Origin: Candidatus Uabimicrobium amorphum
GTDB lineage: Bacteria; Planctomycetota; Uabimicrobiia; Uabimicrobiales; Uabimicrobiaceae
Length of the DNA: 64,000 nt
Reading direction: 5' to 3'
Assembly: GCF_009002475.1 (NCBI RefSeq)
Contig: NZ_AP019860.1
Coordinates: forward strand, 6,586,501-6,650,500
In this document: positions 27,303-35,886 of the stretch, one piece after another
Position numbering within the stretch: the stretch's first letter is position 1
Layout: each line of letters begins with the position of its first letter
Position numbers and translations under genes: made by a program
Notes under the pieces: generated by a model
Databases searched by the model: none
Told to the model about the DNA's origin: nothing
Seen by the model: the letters and a program-made list of their open reading frames with translations, nothing else

Positions 27303-27591
27303 TTTTTGTATCAACTAAAAAGAAATTTGGAAAGAGATGAGAGACGTATCATTTCGCATTTATCTGTAGATCAAGTATTGAAAATATGATAGTTTGAAAG
27401 TCGAAAATGTAAAGAGTTTTCATTGAAACATGCACATTTATAGAATCAGCTTTGCGTTTGCGTTTAAAGTAAAAATGATAGGTTTTGTTCATTGTAAGAA
27501 TAATAGCAATAACAGTATATGATTAAGCTACAACAGCACAAAATCGAGATGCGTACATAAAATGTACCTTATGAATCAAGGAATGAATGCG

Positions 27592-30555
27592 ATGAAAGAT
27601 CAACTTTCAAAAGGTCTGAACAGATATCAAATCCTAGGGGAATTAGGACAAGGGGGAATGGGAAGTATCTACAAAGCGTATGATACGAAATTTCGAACAA
27701 CTGTGGCATTAAAGATCGTTACGCGTGCAGAAAAAGAGAACCTGGATAGGTTCTTTTTAGAGATCGCAACTATTGCCAAGTTAAATCATCCTAATATCGT
27801 ACGTTTTTATGAATATGGGAATTCCCCTCAACCTTACTTTACGATGGAGTATATTGAGGGAGTAACACTAGCACACTTAATCAAGAATAAACAAATCAAA
27901 CCTATGCAACTCGTTAACTTAATGATTCCCATTTGTGAAGCGCTTTATTATGCGCACTCTCATAATGTTATTCATCGCGATTTAAAACCAGAGAATATCA
28001 TGATTACCAAAGACGGGGTCCCTAAAATCATGGATTTTGGATTGGCAAAACAATCCGAGCAATCGAAACAACTTTCTAAATCAGGCCAAATACTGGGATC
28101 GGTTTACTATATGGCTCCAGAACAAGTAGAAGGCAAGGCAAGTTTTGCTAGTGATGTCTACTCTTTGGGAGCAACTATGTACGAGTCTCTTACTTACCGA
28201 ACGGTATACCAGGGAGAGTTAGATATCAATATCATTGTGCAAATCACCGGAAGTACTCCCATTCCCCTACGGCAACTGAACCCAGACATTTCGCAATATT
28301 TAGAAGCCATTTGCCTAAAATGCTTGCAGCGAAATCCCCAAAAAAGATATAAAGATTGTAAACAACTTGCGAGAGAGCTAAAAAACTTCAAAGCGCGTCG
28401 CCCTATCATCGCTCGCAGGTACAACTCTTGGGATGTCCTATCCAATTTTATTCGTAAACATAAAGTAATTTGTAGCAGCATAGCGATGATTTTCATCATT
28501 CTGGCATGTTCTCTTGGGGTTACTCTAAGAGCACTAAACTATGCTCAGCAGGCAAATGAAAAAACAGAACAGGAAAAAAATAAAACGAAGGCGGCCCTAA
28601 ACAAAGTAATGACAGCATTGAAGTACTCTCTACGAAAATATGAAATTCTGCAAAAAGATGATGAATTTGCGGAATTATTTTCGGAAGTTTTTGAAGATGT
28701 CGAAAATTATGGAGAAGACCAAGATTGGAGCTTTGTGAAAGGATTCATCACCGCACAAACCGGTAATATCGAAAAAAGTATTGAGTATTACACCACAAAA
28801 ATCAGAAACAACCCTGAAAATTCAAGTCCTTACAACAACCGTGGGGTTCTTTACCGCGAATTAAAAAAGTACGATCTAGCCTTAAGTGACTTTAGCAAAT
28901 CCATAGCGTTAGACCCCAATAATTTAAATGCCCACAACAACCGCGGTGTTCTCTATCGAAATCTTAGAAAGTACGATCTGGCAATCGCCGACTTCAACAA
29001 AGCAATGGTCATCGATCCTAATAAAGCGAATACCTATACAAACCGTGGAAGTGTCTATCATGATTTAGAAAAATATGACCTAGCCATGGCGGATTATCAC
29101 AAAGCGATTACAATTGATCCCAAGAACCCAAACGCTTATAACAACCGTGGAGGTCTTTATTTCCGTCAAGGGAAACATGACTTAGCAATGGCTGACTTTA
29201 ACAAAGCCATTACCCTTAACCCCAAGGAGGCAAATGCCTTCAGAAACCGCGGAAATCTCTATGCAATTCAAAAAAAATATGATTTGGCTTTGGCGAATTT
29301 CAACAAAGCAATCGCCATCAACCCCAAAGATGTCGATTTTTACTTTGACCGTGCAGATGTTTATGTACATCAAGAAAGGCATGATCTAGCAGAAGCTGAT
29401 TACAACAAGGCAATAGAACTTGATCCTAAATTTGTCAATGCTTACAATAACCGTGGAAATATTTACTTAAGTCAAAAAAAATATGACTTAGCACTGGCCA
29501 CCTTCAACAAGTTAATAGAACTTGATCCTACATTCGTAGAAGCTTACAACAACCGTGGAAATGTCTATATGCATCAAGAAAAGTATGATTTGGCGCTCGT
29601 AGACTATAACAAAGTCATTACTCTTAATCCTCAACAAACGGAAGCGTACAACAACCTCGGAAACATTCATCGTGTTTTAAAAAATTATGACTTGGCGCTA
29701 GTTGAATACAGCAAGGCCATTACCATTGACCATAAAAACTATGACGCATATCGCAACCGTGGAAATCTGTATCGTATTATCAAAAAGCCGCATCTCGCTT
29801 TGGCAGACTTTAGCAAAGCAATTGAAATAGATCCTTCCGTTTATATATCCTATATCAGCCGCGCATATTTCTATCGCGATTCAGGAAAATATCAATTGGC
29901 CTTAGCAGACTTTAATAAAGCAAGAGAACTCAAACCAAAAGATTCTGATGCCTACTACAATCGAGGGTATATTTATCACAGCATGGGAAAATATGACTTA
30001 GCAGAAGCTAACTACAGTAAAGCAATAGAGCTTAATCCCAAAGACGTGAATATTTACATCAATCGCGCTAGCCTTTATGGAAATCAAGGAAAGTATAACT
30101 TGGCAAAGGCTGACTACGACAAAGTGATCGATATAAACCCCAAAGATGCCAACTCATATGTCAATCGTGCGAGTCTTCATTTCAATTTTAAAAAGTACAA
30201 TTTAGCTCTAGCTGATTTCAGCAAAGCAATCGCCGTCAATCCCAAGAATGAAAATGTTTACAGCAAACGCGGAATTCTTTATCTTAACATAGGAAGATAT
30301 GACTTAGCACAGGCGGATTTTAGCAAACTAATAGAGTTAAACCCTAAAAATTTTGAAGGTTACAATAGTCGTGGAAGTCTTTACCTTAACCAAAGAAAGT
30401 ACCAACTAGCAAAAGCGGATTTCTTACAAGTAACAGCGTTATCTCCAAATGTCTGGCAAGCTCATTATGGCCTATACGTCTGCTACAACGCTCTACGTAA
30501 TCAAAAAAAAGCACAGTACCACTTCCAGAAATTCCAAAAATTAAGAAATCAATAG
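27592..30555 (+). CDS. membrane Ser/Thr kinase with about 17 TPR units
   Basis: About 987 residues; the ATG at 27592 has AAGGA at suitable spacing, while earlier ATGs (27562, 27571, 27583) do not. The kinase domain has LGQGGMGSIYKA, VALKIV, HRDLKPEN, MDFGLAK and YYMAPEQ, with all catalytic residues kept. A transmembrane helix follows (VICSSIAMIFIILACSLGV, about residue 300). Then a conserved linker (KVMTALKYSLRKYE ... FAELFSEVFEDVENYGEDQDWSF) and about 17 TPR units (NAYNNRGxLYxxxKKYDLALADFNKAI). It is a close paralogue of the protein at 40527-43475, including the linker. Likely a transmembrane sensor kinase. Divergent from the metallophosphoesterase gene across a 290-bp shared promoter region. 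Confidence 0.94.
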   Translation: MKDQLSKGLNRYQILGELGQGGMGSIYKAYDTKFRTTVALKIVTRAEKENLDRFFLEIATIAKLNHPNIVRFYEYGNSPQPYFTMEYIEGVTLAHLIKNKQIKPMQLVNLMIPICEALYYAHSHNVIHRDLKPENIMITKDGVPKIMDFGLAKQSEQSKQLSKSGQILGSVYYMAPEQVEGKASFASDVYSLGATMYESLTYRTVYQGELDINIIVQITGSTPIPLRQLNPDISQYLEAICLKCLQRNPQKRYKDCKQLARELKNFKARRPIIARRYNSWDVLSNFIRKHKVICSSIAMIFIILACSLGVTLRALNYAQQANEKTEQEKNKTKAALNKVMTALKYSLRKYEILQKDDEFAELFSEVFEDVENYGEDQDWSFVKGFITAQTGNIEKSIEYYTTKIRNNPENSSPYNNRGVLYRELKKYDLALSDFSKSIALDPNNLNAHNNRGVLYRNLRKYDLAIADFNKAMVIDPNKANTYTNRGSVYHDLEKYDLAMADYHKAITIDPKNPNAYNNRGGLYFRQGKHDLAMADFNKAITLNPKEANAFRNRGNLYAIQKKYDLALANFNKAIAINPKDVDFYFDRADVYVHQERHDLAEADYNKAIELDPKFVNAYNNRGNIYLSQKKYDLALATFNKLIELDPTFVEAYNNRGNVYMHQEKYDLALVDYNKVITLNPQQTEAYNNLGNIHRVLKNYDLALVEYSKAITIDHKNYDAYRNRGNLYRIIKKPHLALADFSKAIEIDPSVYISYISRAYFYRDSGKYQLALADFNKARELKPKDSDAYYNRGYIYHSMGKYDLAEANYSKAIELNPKDVNIYINRASLYGNQGKYNLAKADYDKVIDINPKDANSYVNRASLHFNFKKYNLALADFSKAIAVNPKNENVYSKRGILYLNIGRYDLAQADFSKLIELNPKNFEGYNSRGSLYLNQRKYQLAKADFLQVTALSPNVWQAHYGLYVCYNALRNQKKAQYHFQKFQKLRNQ

Positions 30556-30945
30556 CATCGAGTTGGGATTTTTCTAGAAAAATCTGTATGGCATTGTGAA
30601 CGAAACACTTATGAGATGCAGTGTGTTGAGTCTGTCACCTTTCTGTTCGTATGTGTAAAATATATTAAATCGTATAAAGGCCACAATAACTATATTTACT
30701 CTGACAATTTTTCGTAATAAGTAAGACATGTTTATCCTCTGCGTTTCAAAAAAATATTATCCAGTCATTTTCAATTTTGTATAATGAAAGCTCTACAGTT
30801 ATACTTGTTGCAATAAACTTACCCAGGGGATTTTATTGTTTATTCCATCGCCAAAATTTCCGCTAGAGATAGTCTCTATTATAAAGTTTGCAACATAACC
30901 TTAACTAACCAAATTTCCACACAACAAATTTGAGGTACAAACATT
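30556..30945. other. intergenic region with one dispersed motif
   Basis: No gene seen. A minus-strand copy of the dispersed motif (GAGTCTGTCACCT) is at 30628-30640. The rest is AT-rich and probably holds the promoter of the amidohydrolase gene, though I cannot assign -35/-10 boxes with confidence. Confidence 0.4.
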
Positions 30946-31980
30946 ATGCGAATCAACGGACATGGACATATACTACCAGAGCCTACTCAAATTCCTCAGT
31001 TCATGAAAGACAAAAAACTTTTTTGGATTGATAACGACAAGAAATTTATGAGGCAAGGCAGTTGGTCTAGACCAATTACCGACCCTAGTTTTTTTATTAA
31101 AGAAAAGCTAGAGTGGATGGAGCGTCACAACATCGATCATGGGGTAATGCTTTGTCTCTCTCAATTGTATTGTAACGGTTGGGAACAACAAGATTGTTAT
31201 GATGGAATTCGTTTTCAGAATGATTACAATGCTTCTGTTCAAGCAGATTACCCTGGTAAATTTACTTGTGGTTTCGTTGTGCAACCATTGTACCTGGACC
31301 AAGCTCTAAAAGAGATCGATAGATGTGTGAATGAACTCGGTTTAAAAATGCTTTGTTTGCCCACCCATTTCTTGAATGCAAATGAAGAATGGCTCTCTGT
31401 TGCCGAAGCAGAAGTTGATCCGATATACGAATTAGCGAATGAATACAAATTGGCCATTCAAATTCATCCATACGATGGAGAGAAGATGATCGCTTTGAAA
31501 AATCAATATTGGAGATTTCATTTGATTTGGATGATGGCCCAATGTGCGGATACTCTTCATCTGTTTACTTTGCGCGATTTACCAAACAAGTATCCACAAC
31601 TGCGGACCAGTTTTGCACATGGAGGAATGTTGGGGATTGCCAATTATGGACGCAGAATTCAAGGATTTGACGGCCGACAAGATATATTTGAAGGTCTGGA
31701 GGACCCCAGAAAAACACTTGGGCATAAAAACCTGTACTTCGACACCTTAGTTCACGATGCATATACTCTCGAATTGATCAAGAAACGAGTAGGAGCTAGC
31801 CAAATTATTATGGGGTTGGATGATCCGTATCCACTAGGAGAAATGGAAGGTGTCGGAACGTCTTATCCTGGACGCGTTGTTGACTATGCTGTAGAGACAG
31901 GTATTCTTACACAGCAAGAAGGAGAAGAAATTTGGCACAAGAACGTGACCGATTGGTTAGGCATAGACATTACGACATGA
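30946..31980 (+). CDS. ACMSD-like amidohydrolase (amidohydrolase_2 family)
   Basis: 344 residues, start supported by GAGGT about ten bases upstream. Metal-binding motifs of the amidohydrolase-2 group are visible: HxH in INGHGHIL, IQIHPYD, SFAHGGML and the late Asp in IIMGLDDPYPLGEM. This family includes aminocarboxymuconate-semialdehyde decarboxylase and gamma-resorcylate decarboxylase and carries out non-oxidative decarboxylation or hydrolysis with one metal ion. The LDDPYPLGEMEG ending is typical of ACMSD-type enzymes. No kynurenine-pathway genes flank it, so the substrate cannot be set. It is cytoplasmic (no signal peptide) and single-gene. Confidence 0.85.
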   Translation: MRINGHGHILPEPTQIPQFMKDKKLFWIDNDKKFMRQGSWSRPITDPSFFIKEKLEWMERHNIDHGVMLCLSQLYCNGWEQQDCYDGIRFQNDYNASVQADYPGKFTCGFVVQPLYLDQALKEIDRCVNELGLKMLCLPTHFLNANEEWLSVAEAEVDPIYELANEYKLAIQIHPYDGEKMIALKNQYWRFHLIWMMAQCADTLHLFTLRDLPNKYPQLRTSFAHGGMLGIANYGRRIQGFDGRQDIFEGLEDPRKTLGHKNLYFDTLVHDAYTLELIKKRVGASQIIMGLDDPYPLGEMEGVGTSYPGRVVDYAVETGILTQQEGEEIWHKNVTDWLGIDITT

Positions 31981-31990
31981 CAACATTGTC

Positions 31991-32620
31991 TTAGTCTTTA
32001 CGCTGACTAACAATGGCTAACCATGGTTGTCTTTCTCTTGGCTGTCCACTGGGACGATAGTAATGGTGAATGATTTGAAAACCGGCTTTGTCGAGGTAGT
32101 TTTTACTAGTTTCATACTCCATGAAGTGGCCATAGCGTTGTCCTTGCCATCCTTCGGCATCGCCTCTGGGATTTGAGGAAAATAGTACTCCTCCGGGTCG
32201 TAAAGCTTGGTGTAATTGACACAAAACTCTATGTAGTTCTTGGCTTGGTATATGAAAGAGTGAAGCGTTGGCGAAAATACCATCAAAAGAACTTTCAGGA
32301 AGATCCAGTTTTAAAAAGTTCTGGTGCAAAATAGGGCAATTGCTGTACTTTTGCGCAATGAGGCAAAATTCCTTGCTCCCGTCTAGTCCGGTAGGTTTAT
32401 GCCCGAGGGATTTGAAAGTATAAACATCCCTACCTGGACCACATCCCAAATCCAAAATATCCAAAGCTTTACTTTGTGGCATAGCTTGCAAAAAAGCGTC
32501 TATATTTTGGCTGACATCATGATCTTTGGTTCCCAACCAATAGGATTGTGCATGATCGTCATAGTGTCCAATGGTATACTTTTCTATTTCGTCGAGATGC
32601 TCTTGTGATTGCTTTGACAT
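31991..32620 (-). CDS. class I SAM-dependent methyltransferase
   Basis: 209 residues from the ATG at 32620, chosen for GAGGAAA seven bases upstream; the frame extends to 32695 without a better start. Rossmann-fold motif I reads ALDILDLGCGPGRDVYTF, with the acidic residue of motif II in PTGLDGSKEF and later FDGIFANASLFHI and ALRPGGVLFSSNPRGD. These are features of Methyltransf_11/25 enzymes acting on small molecules. It converges with the amidohydrolase gene 10 bases away. Substrate unknown. Confidence 0.88.
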   Translation of the reverse strand: MSKQSQEHLDEIEKYTIGHYDDHAQSYWLGTKDHDVSQNIDAFLQAMPQSKALDILDLGCGPGRDVYTFKSLGHKPTGLDGSKEFCLIAQKYSNCPILHQNFLKLDLPESSFDGIFANASLFHIPSQELHRVLCQLHQALRPGGVLFSSNPRGDAEGWQGQRYGHFMEYETSKNYLDKAGFQIIHHYYRPSGQPRERQPWLAIVSQRKD

Positions 32621-32761
32621 AGTCGTTTCCTCAAATGTGCCTCTTGGCGCGCTATAAAGTATGAGTATAATAACTTTTTGAAGACATAATTTCAAGATAT
32701 GGTTCGCTTCAATATTTGGTAAGATAGTTTACATTTTTATTTAAATAACAGGTAAAAAATC

Positions 32762-33787
32762 ATGACACCACATCAAAAAAAGATAACAAACAAATTGAAA
32801 TATGTACAAATATTGGTATGGATACTTATGGTACCTACTTTTATTCTGACAACCACATGGTCAGCCGCGGCGCTGTGGATCGATGTCTCCGTTAGCCGTA
32901 TACTAGCTATTCTGATGAGTTGCGTCTTTGTACTGGCAGCAATCGGAAATGTCATCTATGTACGTCCGTATCTCCGTGCTTTATGGATACATCTTGCTAT
33001 GTTTTTGTCGGTGGTAACCTGGTGGCTAATGATTCCTGCACAGGACAATAGAGATTGGCTAAAAGATGTCGCATGTGTTCCAAGAACAACTTTGGAAGGT
33101 GACCTGCTGACCATATACCATCTGCGAAATTTTGAGTATCGTTCGACTGTAGACTACACAGAACGATGGGAAAAGCGTACGTATGATCTGGGAAAGCTGC
33201 GTTCACTTGATATGTTTTTGGTTTACTGGGGAGATCCTAAAATTGCCCATCCCATTTTCAGTTGGGGTTTTGACGATGGACGATTTCTCGCGATATCCAT
33301 TGAAACGCGAAAAGAAAAAGGGGAAACCTATTCCACAACGCTCGGTTTTTTTCGCCAATTTGAACTTTATTATGTGGTGGCGGATGAAAGAGATGTCATT
33401 CGATTACGTACGCACCATCGCGGCGAACAGGTATTTTTATATAGGATGAACGCCCCTGTCGCAAAAATCCGCGGTTTGCTAGAAGCTTATCTCAATCAAA
33501 TCAATGCACTGGCAGAAACTCCACAATGGTACAATGCATTATCACACAACTGTACAACAATGGTGCACTATCACAATCGCAGTACAGGCGGGCAACTTTC
33601 GTGGAACTGGCGAATTATACTCAATGGTTACCTGGATGAATATCTACACGAAAATAATTTGTTGAAGGGAAACTTGCCATTCAAAGAGCTGCGTAAAAAG
33701 AGTTTTATCAATGAACAAGCACAGGCATGTAAAAATATTGCGGAGTTTTCCAAACAAATTCGCGAAGGTTTGTGGGAAGATAAATGA
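32762..33787 (+). CDS. DUF4105 membrane protein
   Basis: 341 residues. Three hydrophobic segments sit at the N-terminus (ILVWILMVPTFILTTTWSAA, SRILAILMSCVFVLAAIGNV, ALWIHLAMFLSVVTWWLMIP), followed by a soluble domain. It contains FWGDPK/FSWGF-type strands, FRQFELYYVVADERDVIRLR and a Cys in ALSHNCTTMV near residue 260. Order and motifs match the DUF4105 family, whose NCTT Cys has been suggested to be part of a papain-like site. It probably acts at the outer face of the inner membrane. Function not established. Confidence 0.8.
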   Translation: MTPHQKKITNKLKYVQILVWILMVPTFILTTTWSAAALWIDVSVSRILAILMSCVFVLAAIGNVIYVRPYLRALWIHLAMFLSVVTWWLMIPAQDNRDWLKDVACVPRTTLEGDLLTIYHLRNFEYRSTVDYTERWEKRTYDLGKLRSLDMFLVYWGDPKIAHPIFSWGFDDGRFLAISIETRKEKGETYSTTLGFFRQFELYYVVADERDVIRLRTHHRGEQVFLYRMNAPVAKIRGLLEAYLNQINALAETPQWYNALSHNCTTMVHYHNRSTGGQLSWNWRIILNGYLDEYLHENNLLKGNLPFKELRKKSFINEQAQACKNIAEFSKQIREGLWEDK

Positions 33788-33789
33788 GG

Positions 33790-33819
33790 TAAATATCGAG
33801 CTTTCAGGCTCGATATTTA
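33790..33819. terminator. bidirectional hairpin between convergent genes
   Basis: A perfect 12-bp inverted repeat (TAAATATCGAGC / GCTCGATATTTA, loop TTTCAG) starts three bases after the DUF4105 stop and ends 25 bases before the stop of the convergent reductase gene. It fits a shared terminator, though the U-tract is short. Confidence 0.6.
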
Positions 33820-33844
33820 CTATGGAAGGTGAAGCATATTTAAC

Positions 33845-34801
33845 TTAATAACGCTCGCCAGCAGTAGCCTTTGGTAGTTTTTGCTGAATTTGCGAGAGTT
33901 CTTCTTCGCTGAATTGAATGTTCGCTGCCTCCATGTTTTCCTTGAGTCGCGAAACTTTGCGCGTTCCGGGAATAGGAAACATGTTTTGTCCCTGGTGTAA
34001 AACCCAGGCCAAAGCAACTTGGGCCGGAGTGACTTTTTTTTCCTTGGCGATTTCTTCAATCAGAACAACGAATTTTTTATTTTCTTCCATCGCTTCTTCC
34101 TGGAATCTCGGGTTGGTCAATCTCCAGTCGTCTTTGTCTAGGGTATCACGTGATGGAATAGCGCCGGTCAAAAAACCGCGTCCTAAAGGACTGTAAGCAA
34201 CAAAAGCAATGTTAAGTTCCTGGCAAGTTTTTAAAATTTCCCCTTCGGGTTCGCGACTCCACATAGAGTATTCTGTTTGCAGTGCGGTGATTGGATGGAC
34301 GGCATGAGCGCGTCGCAGTTGCGCAGCAGGTGCTTCACTGAGACCAAGATAGCGTACTTTTCCCTCTGCGACAAGCTCTTTCATCGCTCCTACTGTTTCC
34401 TCGACGGGAACTTTGTCGTCTAGCCGGTGCGCATAGTAGAGATCAATGACATCAAGTCCCAAATTCTTGAGGCTTCTATCACACGCTTTTTTTATGTATT
34501 CTGGACTACAATCTATCCCTTGGAAATTGCCCTGTTCATCGCGAACGATACCAAATTTGGTCGCCAATACTACGCGATCTCGTCGATCGTGAAAAGCTTT
34601 TCCTACAAGTTGTTCATTGTGTCCATTGCCATATATATCAGCCGTGTCGTAAAAATTAATACCCATTTCTAGGGCCTTGTGTAGTGTACGAATCGACTCC
34701 TGTTCGGCATCGGTGGCACCGTAAAATTCGGACATACCCATACACCCTAAACCCAGGCGAAATACGCTTAAATCGCTAGCCCCCAATGTTGCCTTGTTCA
34801 T
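33845..34801 (-). CDS. aldo/keto reductase
   Basis: 318 residues, ATG with AGGAG upstream. NADPH-dependent carbonyl reductase of the (alpha/beta)8-barrel type. The catalytic tetrad is readable: Asp and Tyr in NFYDTADIYG, Lys in LATKFG, His in LYYAHRLD. The cofactor end shows PIPGTRKVSRLKEN. The start LGASDLSVFRLGLGCMGMSEFYG is typical of the AKR11/13 (YajO/IolS-like) subgroup. Probably detoxifies aldehydes or reduces a sugar-derived carbonyl; substrate not predictable. Confidence 0.93.
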   Translation of the reverse strand: MNKATLGASDLSVFRLGLGCMGMSEFYGATDAEQESIRTLHKALEMGINFYDTADIYGNGHNEQLVGKAFHDRRDRVVLATKFGIVRDEQGNFQGIDCSPEYIKKACDRSLKNLGLDVIDLYYAHRLDDKVPVEETVGAMKELVAEGKVRYLGLSEAPAAQLRRAHAVHPITALQTEYSMWSREPEGEILKTCQELNIAFVAYSPLGRGFLTGAIPSRDTLDKDDWRLTNPRFQEEAMEENKKFVVLIEEIAKEKKVTPAQVALAWVLHQGQNMFPIPGTRKVSRLKENMEAANIQFSEEELSQIQQKLPKATAGERY

Positions 34802-35000
34802 CTCTGTCTCCTTTTACTTCTAGTAATGAAATGATGATATTGTGCCTAATTATAAAAAATTTGATCGAGGCTGTCTATGAACTAAAAGTTCTGTCCCATG
34901 CGACAAATAACTGCACTGACTTTGAAAATTAGGACTTTCGTTTTCTCCTCCGAAAATAGCAGTTCAGGCTTTATGTTGCCATGGGAAGTGAACTTTGCAA

Positions 35001-35426
35001 TCAACGTGAATAGACAACTTGGCGATGAACAGCTTTAAAAAAAGCAAGTAAAGCAATTATTCCGAATCCTATTGTAAATGGTATGGATTTTGATTCGAAA
35101 AGAGCATACATCGCTAAGAATACCATAAGGCAGGTAATAAATAGCGATATAAAAATAATCACTAATCCCTCTAAGCCGCGCTCACCACTTTTACAATGTT
35201 TAATTTGTCGCACCATTGCCGCAAAAGCAACAACAGTTGCAACAGCGCCTACGATCGCCGTTGTCATTGATTCGCCTCTGCCAATTCCATTGTAGACAGA
35301 CAAAGCCGCCCCAAATAAACCAGAAAACAAAGAAAAGACAATCATGAACGGTAATCGTAGTTTAGTGAAAATCGCCCAAATTACTATGGGCATAGTAGCT
35401 GCTAAGATGATACTGTAAGGGTTCAT
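35001..35426 (-). CDS. four- to five-span membrane protein
   Basis: 141 residues; ATG preceded by AGGAG at seven bases. Hydrophobic helices include SIILAATMPIVIWAIF, LPFMIVFSLFSGLFGAALSV, TAIVGAVATVVAFAAMV, GLVIIFISLFITCLMVFLAM and FTIGFGIIALLAFF. No motif or family recognised; it stands alone. Confidence 0.75.
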   Translation of the reverse strand: MNPYSIILAATMPIVIWAIFTKLRLPFMIVFSLFSGLFGAALSVYNGIGRGESMTTAIVGAVATVVAFAAMVRQIKHCKSGERGLEGLVIIFISLFITCLMVFLAMYALFESKSIPFTIGFGIIALLAFFKAVHRQVVYSR

Positions 35427-35886
35427 ACTGTACTCCTAAAAATGTTTTGTTAACAAATTTTTTATTTATTCTAAAAGAATAGCAATTGCCGTACCAAGAA
35501 ATAATTTTTAACAAAATGAGATGACAAGCGCGCAACGCTTCTGGGTTGGACAGTCTATTTACAATATTCGAAGGATTTTCCCGGGAAATTGACGCAATGA
35601 AAATGAAAAATACTAAGAACTTTTTCGACGGTTTGTAACCTGTTCTAGGGCTTATGATGAGGGTATTGAATTGTAAACTCTATTGAAAAATATTGTGTTT
35701 TTCATTAGAATGTAAAAACTCCATAAACAATTTACCGTAAAACGCCGTAAAAGTATAATTAAAAAAACAGTGTGCAAGATGTGTTATCTAGAGTTGGCTA
35801 TTCTTTGATCGACCTCTGCAAGATAAGATTACTAAGGAAAAAAGTTATTGTTTAGTTTCAAATAAACAGATTTGTAAGGTTGTGTG
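35427..35886. other. 460-bp AT-rich divergent intergenic region
   Basis: Lies between the minus-strand membrane protein and the plus-strand effector gene and should contain both promoters. I see no gene, repeat or clear sigma-70 pair. Confidence 0.4.
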